Assembly (NCBI GenBank): GCA_013330825.1 | Contig: DUHN01000060.1 | Span: 1 to 16,125 of the forward strand | DNA from: Candidatus Woesearchaeota archaeon | GTDB taxonomy: Archaea; Nanobdellota; Nanobdellia; Woesearchaeales; GW2011-AR4 | Length of the DNA stretch: 16,125 nucleotides | Reading direction: 5' to 3' | Shown here: in pieces, positions 1-6,021 of the stretch | How the letters are laid out: the number at the start of each line of letters is the position of its first letter | Numbering within the stretch: position 1 is the stretch's first letter | Notes under the pieces: generated by a model | Database searches by the model: none | Told to the model about the DNA's origin: nothing | What the model saw: only the letters and a program-made list of their open reading frames with translations | Translations under genes and position numbers: made by a program

Positions 1-129
1 TTTTTGGAGGCGGAACATAGTGGAGCCGAGAAAAAGGTTTGGCGCATCCCCCGCGACGCCTTTGCCGCTCGCCGTTGCCAGCGTTCGACTGATGCCGCTA
101 ACCACATTCGGGACAGAGCCGTTTTCTCG

Positions 130-143
130 GAAAGCTTTATATA
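130..143 (+). promoter_or_regulatory. BRE/TATA promoter of the HxlR-type regulator
   Basis: A purine-rich GAAAG (130-134) is followed by CTTTATATA ending at 143, a classic archaeal BRE plus TATA arrangement. Transcription would start about 25 bases further on, near 165-168, giving a leader of roughly 50 bases before the ATG at 217. The element is almost symmetrical (CTTTATATAC/GTATATAAAG), so it could also fire leftward. The same GAAAG-TTTATATA combination precedes the next + strand gene, which supports both calls. Confidence 0.65.
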
Positions 144-216
144 CTTCCCTTTCTAAATTAAGTAACTAAAGGTAATATAAAAGCATTTTGTAACAACCAG
201 GTAAGGCAGTGAGCAT

Positions 217-615
217 ATGGTTCCCCATTCCCACGGCAACGGAGTGTGCAATTGCCCCATAGAGACCTCCATGGTCCACATCGGCAGGAAATGGAGCGTC
301 AACATCCTGCGGGACCTGTTCAGCGGCAGGAAGCGCTTCAAGGATTTCCTGGACGCGAATCCGAAGCTCTCAACCAAGATGCTTTCCGCGCGCCTCAAGG
401 AGCTCGAGAGGGACAGGTTCATCGAGAAGAAAGTGGTCTCCACCACCCCCCTCATCGCCGAATATGGCCTCACCCAAAAAGGCCGCGCGCTGGATAGGAT
501 ACTCTACGAGCTGTCCGTCTTCTCCATCAACCACTGCTGCGACGAGGTGGGCAGGCTGACCCCTGCGCAGAAGGAGAAGGCGCTTTCTGAAGTGAGGGGG
601 ATGCTGGGGCTGTGA
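217..615 (+). CDS. HxlR-family winged-helix transcriptional regulator
   Basis: A 132-residue protein with the HxlR family layout: an N-terminal cysteine followed by proline (C13-P14), GRKWSVNILRDLFSG (23-37) leading into the winged helix, the recognition-helix region KLSTKMLSARLKELE (50-64), and wing residues around PLIAEYGLTQKGR (78-90). HxlR proteins are dimeric DNA-binding regulators that often respond to aldehydes, thiol stress or other small molecules. Unusual extra metal- or redox-capable residues are visible: H4, H6, C11, C13 at the N-terminus and H106-C107-C108 near the C-terminus. It lies 116 bases upstream of a co-directional secreted protein with its own promoter, so it may control that gene. 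The family call is firm; the signal sensed is not visible. Confidence 0.88.
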   Translation: MVPHSHGNGVCNCPIETSMVHIGRKWSVNILRDLFSGRKRFKDFLDANPKLSTKMLSARLKELERDRFIEKKVVSTTPLIAEYGLTQKGRALDRILYELSVFSINHCCDEVGRLTPAQKEKALSEVRGMLGL

Positions 616-647
616 GTCTGCCCTTTTGGGCGGTATCGTTATTTATC

Positions 648-663
648 ACCACTTGATTGTGGT
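648..663. promoter_or_regulatory. Inverted repeat ACCAC-N6-GTGGT, possible regulator site
   Basis: ACCAC (648-652) and GTGGT (659-663) form a perfect 5-bp inverted repeat with a 6-base spacer, ending nine bases before the BRE/TATA of the 732-1250 gene. A dimeric winged-helix protein such as the HxlR regulator encoded just upstream could bind here, and the position upstream of the TATA box would fit an activator or a repressor. The arms are short enough that chance cannot be excluded. Confidence 0.35.
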
Positions 664-671
664 AAAATACA

Positions 672-685
672 GAAAGATTTATATA
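672..685 (+). promoter_or_regulatory. BRE/TATA promoter of the secreted-protein gene
   Basis: GAAAGA (672-677) runs directly into TTTATATA (678-685). Transcription should start near 708-711, about 20 bases before the ATG at 732, leaving room for the GGGGTGA ribosome binding site at 721-727. Confidence 0.65.
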
Positions 686-731
686 CCACTTCAGTAGTCG
701 ATATTCATCACAACTTTGTTGGGGTGAACTC

Positions 732-1250
732 ATGAGACCATACATGAATGCTGTCGGTAGTGCGTTAGCCGGAGTCGCATTGGCTACTAGCGTAGCGCAA
801 GCGGAGCCCAAATGGGTAAAGCCGGAAGAACTGGCTGCCAGAGTATCAAACTACACCGGTGCCAAGGCCACGCCAATAAACGGCGGAATTCAATATACCA
901 TTTCTGGACTTCCCATTGTAGATAAGGAAGGTGGCCCATACGGAATAGAATTGATAAGGGGTCATACCAGGGCAAAACTCTTGAGCTTGACGTACAAGGA
1001 TGTGGGCCAAAAGGGCCCGTCGGCTGGAGACGAGATCAACTATACTGTTAAAGTCACTGTAAATGGAAAGACTTGCGTGACTAAATATACCGACAAATGG
1101 GATGATAAAGGTAATCTCTCAGGGTGGATCCATATGGATACCGCTACAGGCAATACCCAATACCTCTTTACTGATAGGCATAAGTTGGACAGGACTATTG
1201 TAGGCATCCTTCTTAAGGTAGAGGAAGAAGCTGCTAAACTGCTTAAATAA
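732..1250 (+). CDS. Unrecognised secreted protein with N-terminal signal peptide
   Basis: A 172-residue protein I do not recognise. Residues 1-24 look like a cleavable signal peptide: a short basic start, a hydrophobic core near SALAGVALATSVA, then an AQA-type cleavage site before Glu25, so the mature protein should act outside the membrane. The rest is mixed and soluble, with alternating hydrophobic residues suggesting beta strands (for example INYTVKVTVNGKTCVTKYTDKW), a single cysteine, and a helical Lys/Glu-rich C-terminus. The start is fixed by GGGGTGA at 721-727, five bases before ATG. Codon use is clearly richer in A/T than in the surrounding GC-rich genes, which hints at recent acquisition or relaxed codon selection. 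It has its own TATA box and lies just downstream of the HxlR regulator. Confidence 0.75.
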   Translation: MRPYMNAVGSALAGVALATSVAQAEPKWVKPEELAARVSNYTGAKATPINGGIQYTISGLPIVDKEGGPYGIELIRGHTRAKLLSLTYKDVGQKGPSAGDEINYTVKVTVNGKTCVTKYTDKWDDKGNLSGWIHMDTATGNTQYLFTDRHKLDRTIVGILLKVEEEAAKLLK

Positions 1251-1258
1251 AATCATTG

Positions 1259-1846
1259 TCATTTCTTTTTTTTATTTATCACTCGGCTTTCAGTCACCAC
1301 CGCATCCATTCCCACATCATGCGGCTCTGGCGGAATGCCATCAACGACCTGAAAATCAAACGCGAGCCCGATCTTCACCGCGCGGGGCACCTTCTTCAAG
1401 AATTTGTCATAATATCCCTTCCCGAACCCGAGCCGGTGCCCCTGCGTGTCGAAGGTGATGCCGGGCACGATCACCGCGTCGATGTTGGAAAGCCTCACCG
1501 GCAGCGCCTCGATGGGCTCGAGGATGCCGCGGTCGTTCAGGATCAGGTTCTCCATGGTCAGAATCAACGACGGCACAATCTCCTGCTGCACCATTTTCGG
1601 CAGCAATATTTTCTTGGACAGCAAAGACTCGGCAATCATCTCGTGGGTGCGCACTTCATTGCCGAACGAGGCGTAGAACAGCACGATTCTTGACTTGGAG
1701 AACGCATCGACGACGAACAGCCGCTTCTTTATCTGCTCGCTGTATTCCCGCACCTGCTCTTTTTTCAATGAGTCCCTCTTTTCGAGGGTCTCTTCCCTGA
1801 TTTTTTCCTTCTGCTCCTGGGGATTGGGGATGGCCATGGCGGGCAC
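1259..1846 (-). CDS. 5-formyltetrahydrofolate cyclo-ligase family protein
   Basis: A 195-residue protein of normal length for the family. It uses ATP to convert 5-formyltetrahydrofolate to 5,10-methenyltetrahydrofolate, returning the storage folate to the one-carbon pool in the cytoplasm. Diagnostic segments are YASFGNEVRT (58-67), GILEP (107-111), the folate/ATP-binding region DAVIVPGITFDTQGHRLGFG (123-142) with KGYYDKFL following, and IPPEPHDVGMDAV (171-183). It follows purD by 21 bases and probably shares its transcript, fitting a folate/purine link. The start shown is GTG; an ATG nine bases downstream (1837) is equally possible because neither has a clear ribosome binding site. The C-terminus NKKKK is encoded opposite the terminator of the convergent gene. 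Confidence 0.9.
   Translation of the reverse strand: MPAMAIPNPQEQKEKIREETLEKRDSLKKEQVREYSEQIKKRLFVVDAFSKSRIVLFYASFGNEVRTHEMIAESLLSKKILLPKMVQQEIVPSLILTMENLILNDRGILEPIEALPVRLSNIDAVIVPGITFDTQGHRLGFGKGYYDKFLKKVPRAVKIGLAFDFQVVDGIPPEPHDVGMDAVVTESRVINKKKK
1262..1277 (+). terminator. Oligo-T tract ending the + strand secreted-protein gene
   Basis: A T-rich run including eight consecutive T residues lies 11 bases after the stop codon at 1248-1250, as expected for an archaeal intrinsic terminator. It falls inside the convergent cyclo-ligase gene, where the opposite strand encodes that enzyme's Lys-rich tail. Confidence 0.5.
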
Positions 1847-1867
1847 GGTAATGATGATGCGATGAAA

Positions 1868-3184
1868 TCACGGCTTCATGATGCTGTCCATGTGGTCGAT
1901 GCGCTTCTGGATCAGCTGCCGGGTGCCGATGTCCCTGCGGTGGTACACCTTCCCCTTCACGCGGGAGCAGCCATCCTCGGCGATTCTCTCGGCCTCTTCC
2001 AGCGTATCGGCGATGCCCACCACGCCCACCGCCCTGGACGGGGACATATGGATGCCATCCTCTTTCCCCTCCACGGCCGCATAGTAGAAGTAGGCGTCAG
2101 CGCTCTCGTCCACCTCAATCTTCCCCCCTTTCGCCGGATTGCTGGGGTAGCCTTCGGGCACGATGTACTTGCACACCGTCGCCTTCTTCGCGAACTCGAT
2201 GCCAACGGTCTCCAGCTTGCTGTCGATCATCGCCCTGCAGATGTCCACGAAATCCGTCTTGAGGATGGGCAGGACGTTCATGGTCTCCGGGTCGCCGAAG
2301 CGCGCGTTGTACTCGATGAGCCTCACCCCTTTCTTCGTCTTCATGAAGCCGCCATACATGACGCCGATGTAGGGGTCGCCGGCCTCCTCGTAGAGGGCCC
2401 GGCACACCTTTTTCGTTATCTCCAGCCCTTCCTCGACATCTTTCCTCGTCAGGAACGGCAAAAGGTGGTCCGGGCAGGAGTATGAGCCCATGCCCCCCGT
2501 GTTCGGGCCCTTGTCATCTTCGAATGCGCGCTTGTGGTCCTGCACCGCGGGCATCGCGACCACTGTCTCGCCATCGGTCAGGCATTGCAATGAGAACTCC
2601 TCTCCCTCGAGCTTCTCCTCGATGATGACGCGGGGATGGTCCTGCAGGCATTCCCTCGCGTAGGCGATGCCCTCTTCCTTCGTCCTGAAATGGTCTCCCT
2701 GCACCCACACGCCCTTGCCTCCGGTCAATCCGTCCGGCTTCACCACGAACTGCCTGATATCCCTGACAAACGCATCAGCATTTGCTATGCTTTCCCGGGT
2801 GAATGAGGCGAACAGCGGGTTGCCAGGGATCTTGTACGTGTCCAGCAGGCTGCGGGTGAATGACTTGGAGGTCTCCAGCTGCGCGAGGATCCGTTTGGGG
2901 CCTATGCAGGGGATGCCTTCCTTGGCCAGCGCGTCCGCTACGCCGTGCTTCAATGGCTCCTCCGGGCCGATGATGGCGAACTCCACGCCCACCTTCTTCG
3001 CGAATGCCGCGATCTGGTGCGTGGCCGAGTAGCTGCCCAGCTCGACCCCTTCCGCGTACGTCAGGATGCCGGGGTTGTTGGCCTTCATGTACGCATAGAT
3101 CCGCGGGCGGTGCCTGCTTTTCTCCAATGTCTCGGCTATCGCATGCTCGCGGGCGCCGTTGCCGACCAGGAGTATCTTTGTCAT
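1868..3184 (-). CDS. purD: Phosphoribosylamine-glycine ligase (GAR synthetase)
   Basis: A full-length 438-residue enzyme of de novo purine synthesis, joining glycine to 5-phosphoribosylamine with ATP. The N-terminal domain starts MTKILLVGNGAREHAIAETL; the ATP-grasp portion contains VKPDGLTGGKGVWV (148-161), the family signature QDHKRAFEDDKGPNTGGMGS (215-234) and YNARFGDPETMNVLP (292-306) carrying metal-binding residues. The NNPGI stretch (36-40) resembles archaeal PurD versions, as I recall them. The promoter lies so close that the transcript should begin at or next to the ATG, so translation is probably leaderless. The cyclo-ligase gene follows 21 bases downstream. Confidence 0.96.
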   Translation of the reverse strand: MTKILLVGNGAREHAIAETLEKSRHRPRIYAYMKANNPGILTYAEGVELGSYSATHQIAAFAKKVGVEFAIIGPEEPLKHGVADALAKEGIPCIGPKRILAQLETSKSFTRSLLDTYKIPGNPLFASFTRESIANADAFVRDIRQFVVKPDGLTGGKGVWVQGDHFRTKEEGIAYARECLQDHPRVIIEEKLEGEEFSLQCLTDGETVVAMPAVQDHKRAFEDDKGPNTGGMGSYSCPDHLLPFLTRKDVEEGLEITKKVCRALYEEAGDPYIGVMYGGFMKTKKGVRLIEYNARFGDPETMNVLPILKTDFVDICRAMIDSKLETVGIEFAKKATVCKYIVPEGYPSNPAKGGKIEVDESADAYFYYAAVEGKEDGIHMSPSRAVGVVGIADTLEEAERIAEDGCSRVKGKVYHRRDIGTRQLIQKRIDHMDSIMKP

Positions 3185-3205
3185 GCTTCCAGGGCGGCGG
3201 ACATC

Positions 3206-3215
3206 GTTTATATGT
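3206..3215 (-). promoter_or_regulatory. TATA box of purD, predicting a leaderless mRNA
   Basis: On the - strand ACATATAAAC is preceded by an A-rich stretch. Its centre is about 26 bases from the purD ATG at 3184, so transcription is expected to begin at or within a few bases of the start codon. No good ribosome binding site is seen, in line with a leaderless transcript. Confidence 0.55.
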
Positions 3216-3225
3216 TTTTTGATAA

Positions 3226-3257
3226 AGAAGAAGAAAGGAAAAAAATAAACAAAGAAT
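3226..3257 (-). terminator. Oligo-T terminator at the end of the metal operon
   Basis: Read on the - strand, several T-runs (TTTGTTTATTTTTTTCC and beyond) begin about 25 bases after the stop of the 11-codon ORF, as in archaeal intrinsic termination. The purD TATA box begins directly after it, so this is the boundary between the two transcription units. Confidence 0.6.
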
Positions 3258-3273
3258 GGTTGATGGTATAGTC

Positions 3274-3289
3274 ATGCTGTTAACAGCAT
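3274..3289. repeat. Perfect 16-bp palindrome ATGCTGTTAACAGCAT
   Basis: ATGCTGTT/AACAGCAT is a perfect inverted repeat without a spacer. It covers the last two Cys codons and the stop of the 11-codon ORF and lies just before the oligo-T terminator. It could be a protein-binding site or assist 3'-end processing. Its overlap with the ORF end also means the ORF may be a by-product of another function. Confidence 0.6.
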
Positions 3290-3315
3290 CCCTTGCCCTT
3301 GCCTTTTCCTGCCAT
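3280..3315 (-). CDS. Possible 11-residue Lys/Gly peptide ending in Cys-Cys
   Basis: A short reading frame, MAGKGKGKGCC followed by TAA, stands behind one of the best ribosome binding sites in the window: GGAGGTGA (complement of 3321-3328) five bases before ATG. Such a site is hard to explain if nothing is translated here. It is the last cistron before the oligo-T terminator of the metal operon, 51 bases after the lipoprotein stop. The alternating Gly-Lys run and terminal vicinal cysteines would suit binding of a soft metal or nucleic acid, but that is inference; I recognise no family. The palindrome overlapping its end may be a separate element. It could also be a leader- or attenuation-type ORF. 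Confidence 0.5.
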   Translation of the reverse strand: MAGKGKGKGCC

Positions 3316-3366
3316 GCTTCTCACCTCCCCCGGTTATTGATGAGCAGTTCATTGATTGGGTAGTGG

Positions 3367-3822
3367 CTATCCCCAGCGATATTCCCGCTTCTCGACGGAA
3401 GGTATGCCCGTGATGGTCAATCCGAACGACGTGGGCTCCTCCCCGACATCAAACGCCAGCAGGCCGCCGCCATGGTGGCCATTGAACGCGGGGGCGCTGA
3501 CGGGGAGCAATCCTTTCCCATTGATGGTCAGCACGGCATCCTTCGCCAGAGTAACCTGCCCAAGATCGACGGAATGGGTGTTCATCTGGACCTCGATGAC
3601 AAACCTGCCATCGACCATCCCCTTCGGCGTCGCCTCCACCAGCACATTGCCGGAGTCCACGCCGCCCGTTGATTTTGTCGGGTATGCTGCCGCATCTGCC
3701 TGCGCCAAGGGCGCTTTTTCGCCGTTCCCCACCTGCCCATCGGCTTTCTTCTCGGCACAGCCGGCTACTGCCCACGCGACCAGGATGATGGACAACACCA
3801 AGAGCACCTTACGAGCATCCAT
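3367..3822 (-). CDS. Lipoprotein with NTHSVDL and HHGGG motifs, probable metal-locus envelope protein
   Basis: A 151-residue protein with a bacterial-style lipobox: a hydrophobic segment VLLVLSIILVAWAVAG followed by Cys22, so it should be lipid-anchored outside the membrane. A flexible linker (about 23-60) leads into a beta-rich domain with NTHSVDLGQV (81-90), FNGHHGGGLLAF (113-124) and a C-terminal ITGIPSVEKREYRW (137-150). From memory, this NTHSVDL...GGHH...G.L.F pattern recurs in uncharacterised envelope proteins; the paired histidines suggest metal binding. The start is set by GGAGGTG six or seven bases upstream of ATG. It overlaps the end of the preceding membrane-protein gene by 14 bases, so the two are translationally coupled. 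Function is not established. Confidence 0.82.
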   Translation of the reverse strand: MDARKVLLVLSIILVAWAVAGCAEKKADGQVGNGEKAPLAQADAAAYPTKSTGGVDSGNVLVEATPKGMVDGRFVIEVQMNTHSVDLGQVTLAKDAVLTINGKGLLPVSAPAFNGHHGGGLLAFDVGEEPTSFGLTITGIPSVEKREYRWG

Positions 3823-4237
3823 GCGCGCACCTCCTCTTCATCCTCCATTCCTGGACCAGTGCTATTGCGCCGAAGAACACCAATACCCCTCCGCTCAGGT
3901 AGAAGAGTGCAATCTGCGGCTGGAGCGCCTGGAACGGAACCCCGGCGGCCACGAGGCCGATGTTGAGCAGCATCAACCCCGGAGAGATGCACTTCCTCGT
4001 GAAGTAGAAGAACAGCGTGATCGCGAGCAAAGCGGCAGCCACCATCCACACCGGCTTGGCGATGGTGGTGAAGAAGAGCAGGGGCATGCCCTGCAGGGAG
4101 ATGCCGATGACCGACAGCGCCGCGATCAGTGCCAGGCAGACATTGTGGCAGACCTGCCATGAGCCGAGCACGCTTGCTGCGGCAGAGATGCTGCCCGTCG
4201 CCCCGATGAGCCTTTCCTTTCTCGATGATGCGTCCAT
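3809..4237 (-). CDS. Four-helix membrane protein with CHNVC motif, function unknown
   Basis: A 142-residue protein with about four membrane helices (near 30-50, 51-61 joined to 62-80, 86-102, and 109-129). A C-H-N-V-C motif (30-34) lies at the start of the first helix, a further Cys at 83, and the C-terminus ends RRCAHGCS, so it is rich in potential soft-metal ligands. It resembles small mercury/copper transport proteins such as MerT/MerC only in size and cysteine placement; I do not assign it to them. It starts 16 bases after the DUF302 gene and its end overlaps the lipoprotein gene, suggesting the three act together. The start has only a weak ribosome binding site. Confidence 0.78.
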   Translation of the reverse strand: MDASSRKERLIGATGSISAAASVLGSWQVCHNVCLALIAALSVIGISLQGMPLLFFTTIAKPVWMVAAALLAITLFFYFTRKCISPGLMLLNIGLVAAGVPFQALQPQIALFYLSGGVLVFFGAIALVQEWRMKRRCAHGCS

Positions 4238-4253
4238 GATGCAGCCTCGCGCC

Positions 4254-4634
4254 TCACAGCGCGTCGACGACTTTCTTCAGCTTCTTCTCCACGTCCTGCG
4301 CAATCCCGAGAAGCCGGTCGTTGCGTATCATCCCCATCGCCGCCGTCGGCAGGATGGCGGAGACTTTTGTCTTTCCTCCCTTCTCATGCACGATGACGTT
4401 GCAAGGCAGCATCAGGCCGATGTCCTCCTCTGCCTGGAGCGCCTTGTAGGCGAACGGAGGGTTGCATGCCCCGAGGATGAGATACTTGTCGAAGTCCACG
4501 TCCAGCTTCTTCTTGAGGGTTGCCTTGACGTCTATTTCCGTCAATACCCCGAAGCCTTCCTTCTGCAGCTCCTGCCGCGCCCTGTCCACCGCCTGCTCGA
4601 ACGTGAGCGGCAGCTCTTTTCCGTATCCGTACAT
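4254..4634 (-). CDS. DUF302-family protein
   Basis: A 126-residue protein with the DUF302 core: KEGFGVLTEIDVKATLKKKL (25-44), then ILGACNPPFAYKAL (53-66) and IGLMLPCNVIVHE (72-84). Two conserved cysteines, C57 and C78, could bind a metal or form a disulfide. The family is widespread in archaea and bacteria, often beside thiol, heavy-metal or sulfur genes, but its biochemical role is unknown. I chose the ATG at 4634 because GGAGGG lies at 4642-4647, seven bases upstream, and family members usually begin close to this MYGY segment. Upstream ATGs at 4649 (overlapping the dehydrogenase stop as TGATG) and 4664 are possible. No signal peptide is seen. Confidence 0.9.
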   Translation of the reverse strand: MYGYGKELPLTFEQAVDRARQELQKEGFGVLTEIDVKATLKKKLDVDFDKYLILGACNPPFAYKALQAEEDIGLMLPCNVIVHEKGGKTKVSAILPTAAMGMIRNDRLLGIAQDVEKKLKKVVDAL

Positions 4635-4648
4635 GTCCCTGCCCTCCA

Positions 4649-5413
4649 TCACTGCGCCGTCCATCCCCCGTCAACGACGAGATTGTGGCCGGTGATGAAG
4701 CTCGATGCGTCAAGCGCCAGGAACACCGCGGCGTTGCCGATGTCCTCCGGAATCCCCACGCGGCCCACCGGGGTGTTTCCCAGCAATGAGGCGCTGGTTT
4801 TCTTGTCCTTGAGCATGCCGGCCGTCATGTCCGTCTGGATGACCCCCGGGTCGATTGCGTTCACGGTGATGCCCTCTTTCGCGACGTCAAGCGCCGCTTC
4901 CCTTGTCAGTTCGGTGACTCCCCCCTTCGAGGCGCAGTACGCGGAGATGCCCGGGAAGCCCACCAGGCCGGCGATGGAAGAGATGTTGATGATCCTCCCT
5001 CCCTTGCCCTGCCTCTTCATCTGGATGATGGCGTGCTTCATACCGAAGAACACTCCCTTGAGGTTGACGCTCATCTGCCTGTCCCATTGCTCCTCGGTGA
5101 GCTGGTCGACGGTGCCGAACACCAGGATGCCGGCGTTGTTCACCATGATGTCCAGCTTCCCGAATTTCTCCACCGCCTGCCTGACGAGGTTCTCGACGTC
5201 TTTCTCTCTGGAGACATCCGCCACCACGAAGAGAGCGTCGCTTCCGAGCTTTTTGATCTCCTGCACAGTCTTTTTCCCCTCTGGAGAGTCCTTGTGGGCG
5301 TTGATGACCACCTTGCATCCTTCCTTCGCCAAGCAGAGCGCGATGCCCTTGCCGATGCCCCTGTCAGAGCCAGTGACTACCGCAACCTTTCCATCAACCT
5401 TTCCATTGCCCAT
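4649..5413 (-). CDS. Short-chain dehydrogenase/reductase (FabG-like)
   Basis: A 254-residue classical SDR with an NAD(P)-binding Rossmann fold: TGSDRGIG (14-21), D66-V67, NNAG (92-95), N117, catalytic Ser in NISS (143-146), and Y159-x3-K163. The C-terminus SSFITGHNLVVDGGW is typical of FabG or glucose-dehydrogenase-like SDRs. It reduces or oxidises an alcohol/carbonyl pair in the cytoplasm, but the substrate cannot be read from the sequence. I placed the start at 5413 because GGAGG lies eight bases upstream; the longer in-frame extension to 5494 would contain that site and looks non-coding. It sits oddly among metal-handling genes. A carbonyl-detoxifying role is conceivable but unsupported. 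Confidence 0.93.
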   Translation of the reverse strand: MGNGKVDGKVAVVTGSDRGIGKGIALCLAKEGCKVVINAHKDSPEGKKTVQEIKKLGSDALFVVADVSREKDVENLVRQAVEKFGKLDIMVNNAGILVFGTVDQLTEEQWDRQMSVNLKGVFFGMKHAIIQMKRQGKGGRIINISSIAGLVGFPGISAYCASKGGVTELTREAALDVAKEGITVNAIDPGVIQTDMTAGMLKDKKTSASLLGNTPVGRVGIPEDIGNAAVFLALDASSFITGHNLVVDGGWTAQ

Positions 5414-5501
5414 GTGCGCGCCTCCTGTTTTCCTTCTGCTTGCCTTCTGTTCGGTTTTTTGACTTGTCGTCCCATTGCCATGCCTTGCTTGCACCTGTTC
5501 T

Positions 5502-5651
5502 TCACACAGGCTTCAGCACTCCGACTGCGGATGTGGTGATTTCAATGTTGCAGCTCTGATGCTTTCTGCACCAGTCCTCGCATTCCTTTGCCATCTCCTT
5601 CCGTGGATAGGCAAAGCTGCACATCTCGCATAGGTACACTTGCTTTACCAC
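5502..5651 (-). CDS. 49-residue Cys-rich zinc-finger-like protein
   Basis: A short gene with clear protein-like features. From the GTG at 5651 it encodes 49 residues with YLCEMC (6-11), a helical KEMAKECEDWCRKHQSCNIEI (18-38) and a short tail. The cysteines are C8-x2-C11, C24-x3-C28 and C34 with H31 nearby, a pattern able to hold one Zn2+ or another metal. Small archaeal proteins of the form Y-C-x2-C-x-F-x-Y...C-E-x-W-C-x2-H-x2-C are familiar to me as uncharacterised conserved proteins. Start choice is uncertain: a second GTG (5639) or an internal ATG (5624) is possible and no strong ribosome binding site is seen. The frame stays open back to the stop of the upstream membrane-protein gene at 5724. 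Confidence 0.68.
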   Translation of the reverse strand: MVKQVYLCEMCSFAYPRKEMAKECEDWCRKHQSCNIEITTSAVGVLKPV

Positions 5652-5723
5652 GGCATCATTTTTTCTGCTATCCTCGTTACAACCAACATTCCTGTGTGAG
5701 ACGCAACAGCACGCTCTGCGGCA

Positions 5724-5969
5724 TTACGCGAATTTGTTGTACACCCACGCGAGGGCGTACGCAAACACGAATCCCATGATTGCCGCTTCGGCAATGCCGG
5801 TCATGATCCCTATCGGGGTGAGGGAAAAGAACATGTGCCACTGCATCATCTGCTGCGCAGCGCCGCTGTACATGCCCATGTTGCCCCCTATGCCCAGCAG
5901 CAGCATCCCGGCCGCGCTGACAATCGCTCCCGCGTATCCCAATGCCAACTCATTCAGTTTTTCTGCCAT
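5724..5969 (-). CDS. Small membrane protein resembling DUF5676
   Basis: An 81-residue protein with a short cytoplasmic N-terminus (MAEKLNELAL) and two or three hydrophobic segments: 11-29, 45-57 and 59-76. It ends AYALAWVYNKFA. The pattern of a glycine-rich first helix followed by a loop and a G-F-V-F-A-Y helix near the C-terminus is like small DUF5676 membrane proteins, which often appear in metal-resistance clusters, but the match is by eye and weak. Methionine is frequent (23, 31, 33, 41, 42, 46, 56, 65), which would suit Cu+ contact. It starts 52 bases after the DsrE-like gene with a weak GAGGCG site. Confidence 0.75.
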   Translation of the reverse strand: MAEKLNELALGYAGAIVSAAGMLLLGIGGNMGMYSGAAQQMMQWHMFFSLTPIGIMTGIAEAAIMGFVFAYALAWVYNKFA

Positions 5970-6021
5970 GTTTTTCGCCTCTTGCTTCCTCTTGCCTGTT
6001 TCGTGCCTTCTCTTCTGCCTC

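Noticed and set aside
5..57. GGAGGCG at 6-12 able to pair with CGCCTTT at 57-63, suggesting a tRNA acceptor stem
   Set aside because: The span is too short and no anticodon arm or T-arm can be drawn; a nearby GTTCGAC is not flanked by a paired stem.
1..106. A possible leftward gene starting at ATG 106 under the symmetrical TATA box
   Set aside because: The translated residues (many Arg, Trp, Ser and Ala without pattern) do not look like a protein, there is no ribosome binding site, and the window ends too soon.
619..631. GCCCTTTTGGGC after the HxlR gene as a terminator hairpin
   Set aside because: The stem has only four base pairs and no T-run follows directly; archaeal termination does not rely on such hairpins.
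4017..5462. Long + strand frame of 481 codons opposite the DUF302 and dehydrogenase genes
   Set aside because: It has no recognisable domain and is explained by the strong GC bias of the - strand genes, whose families are certain.
5414..5494. A 27-residue N-terminal extension of the dehydrogenase
   Set aside because: The extension would contain the GGAGG ribosome binding site of the start at 5413 and is not found in the SDR family.
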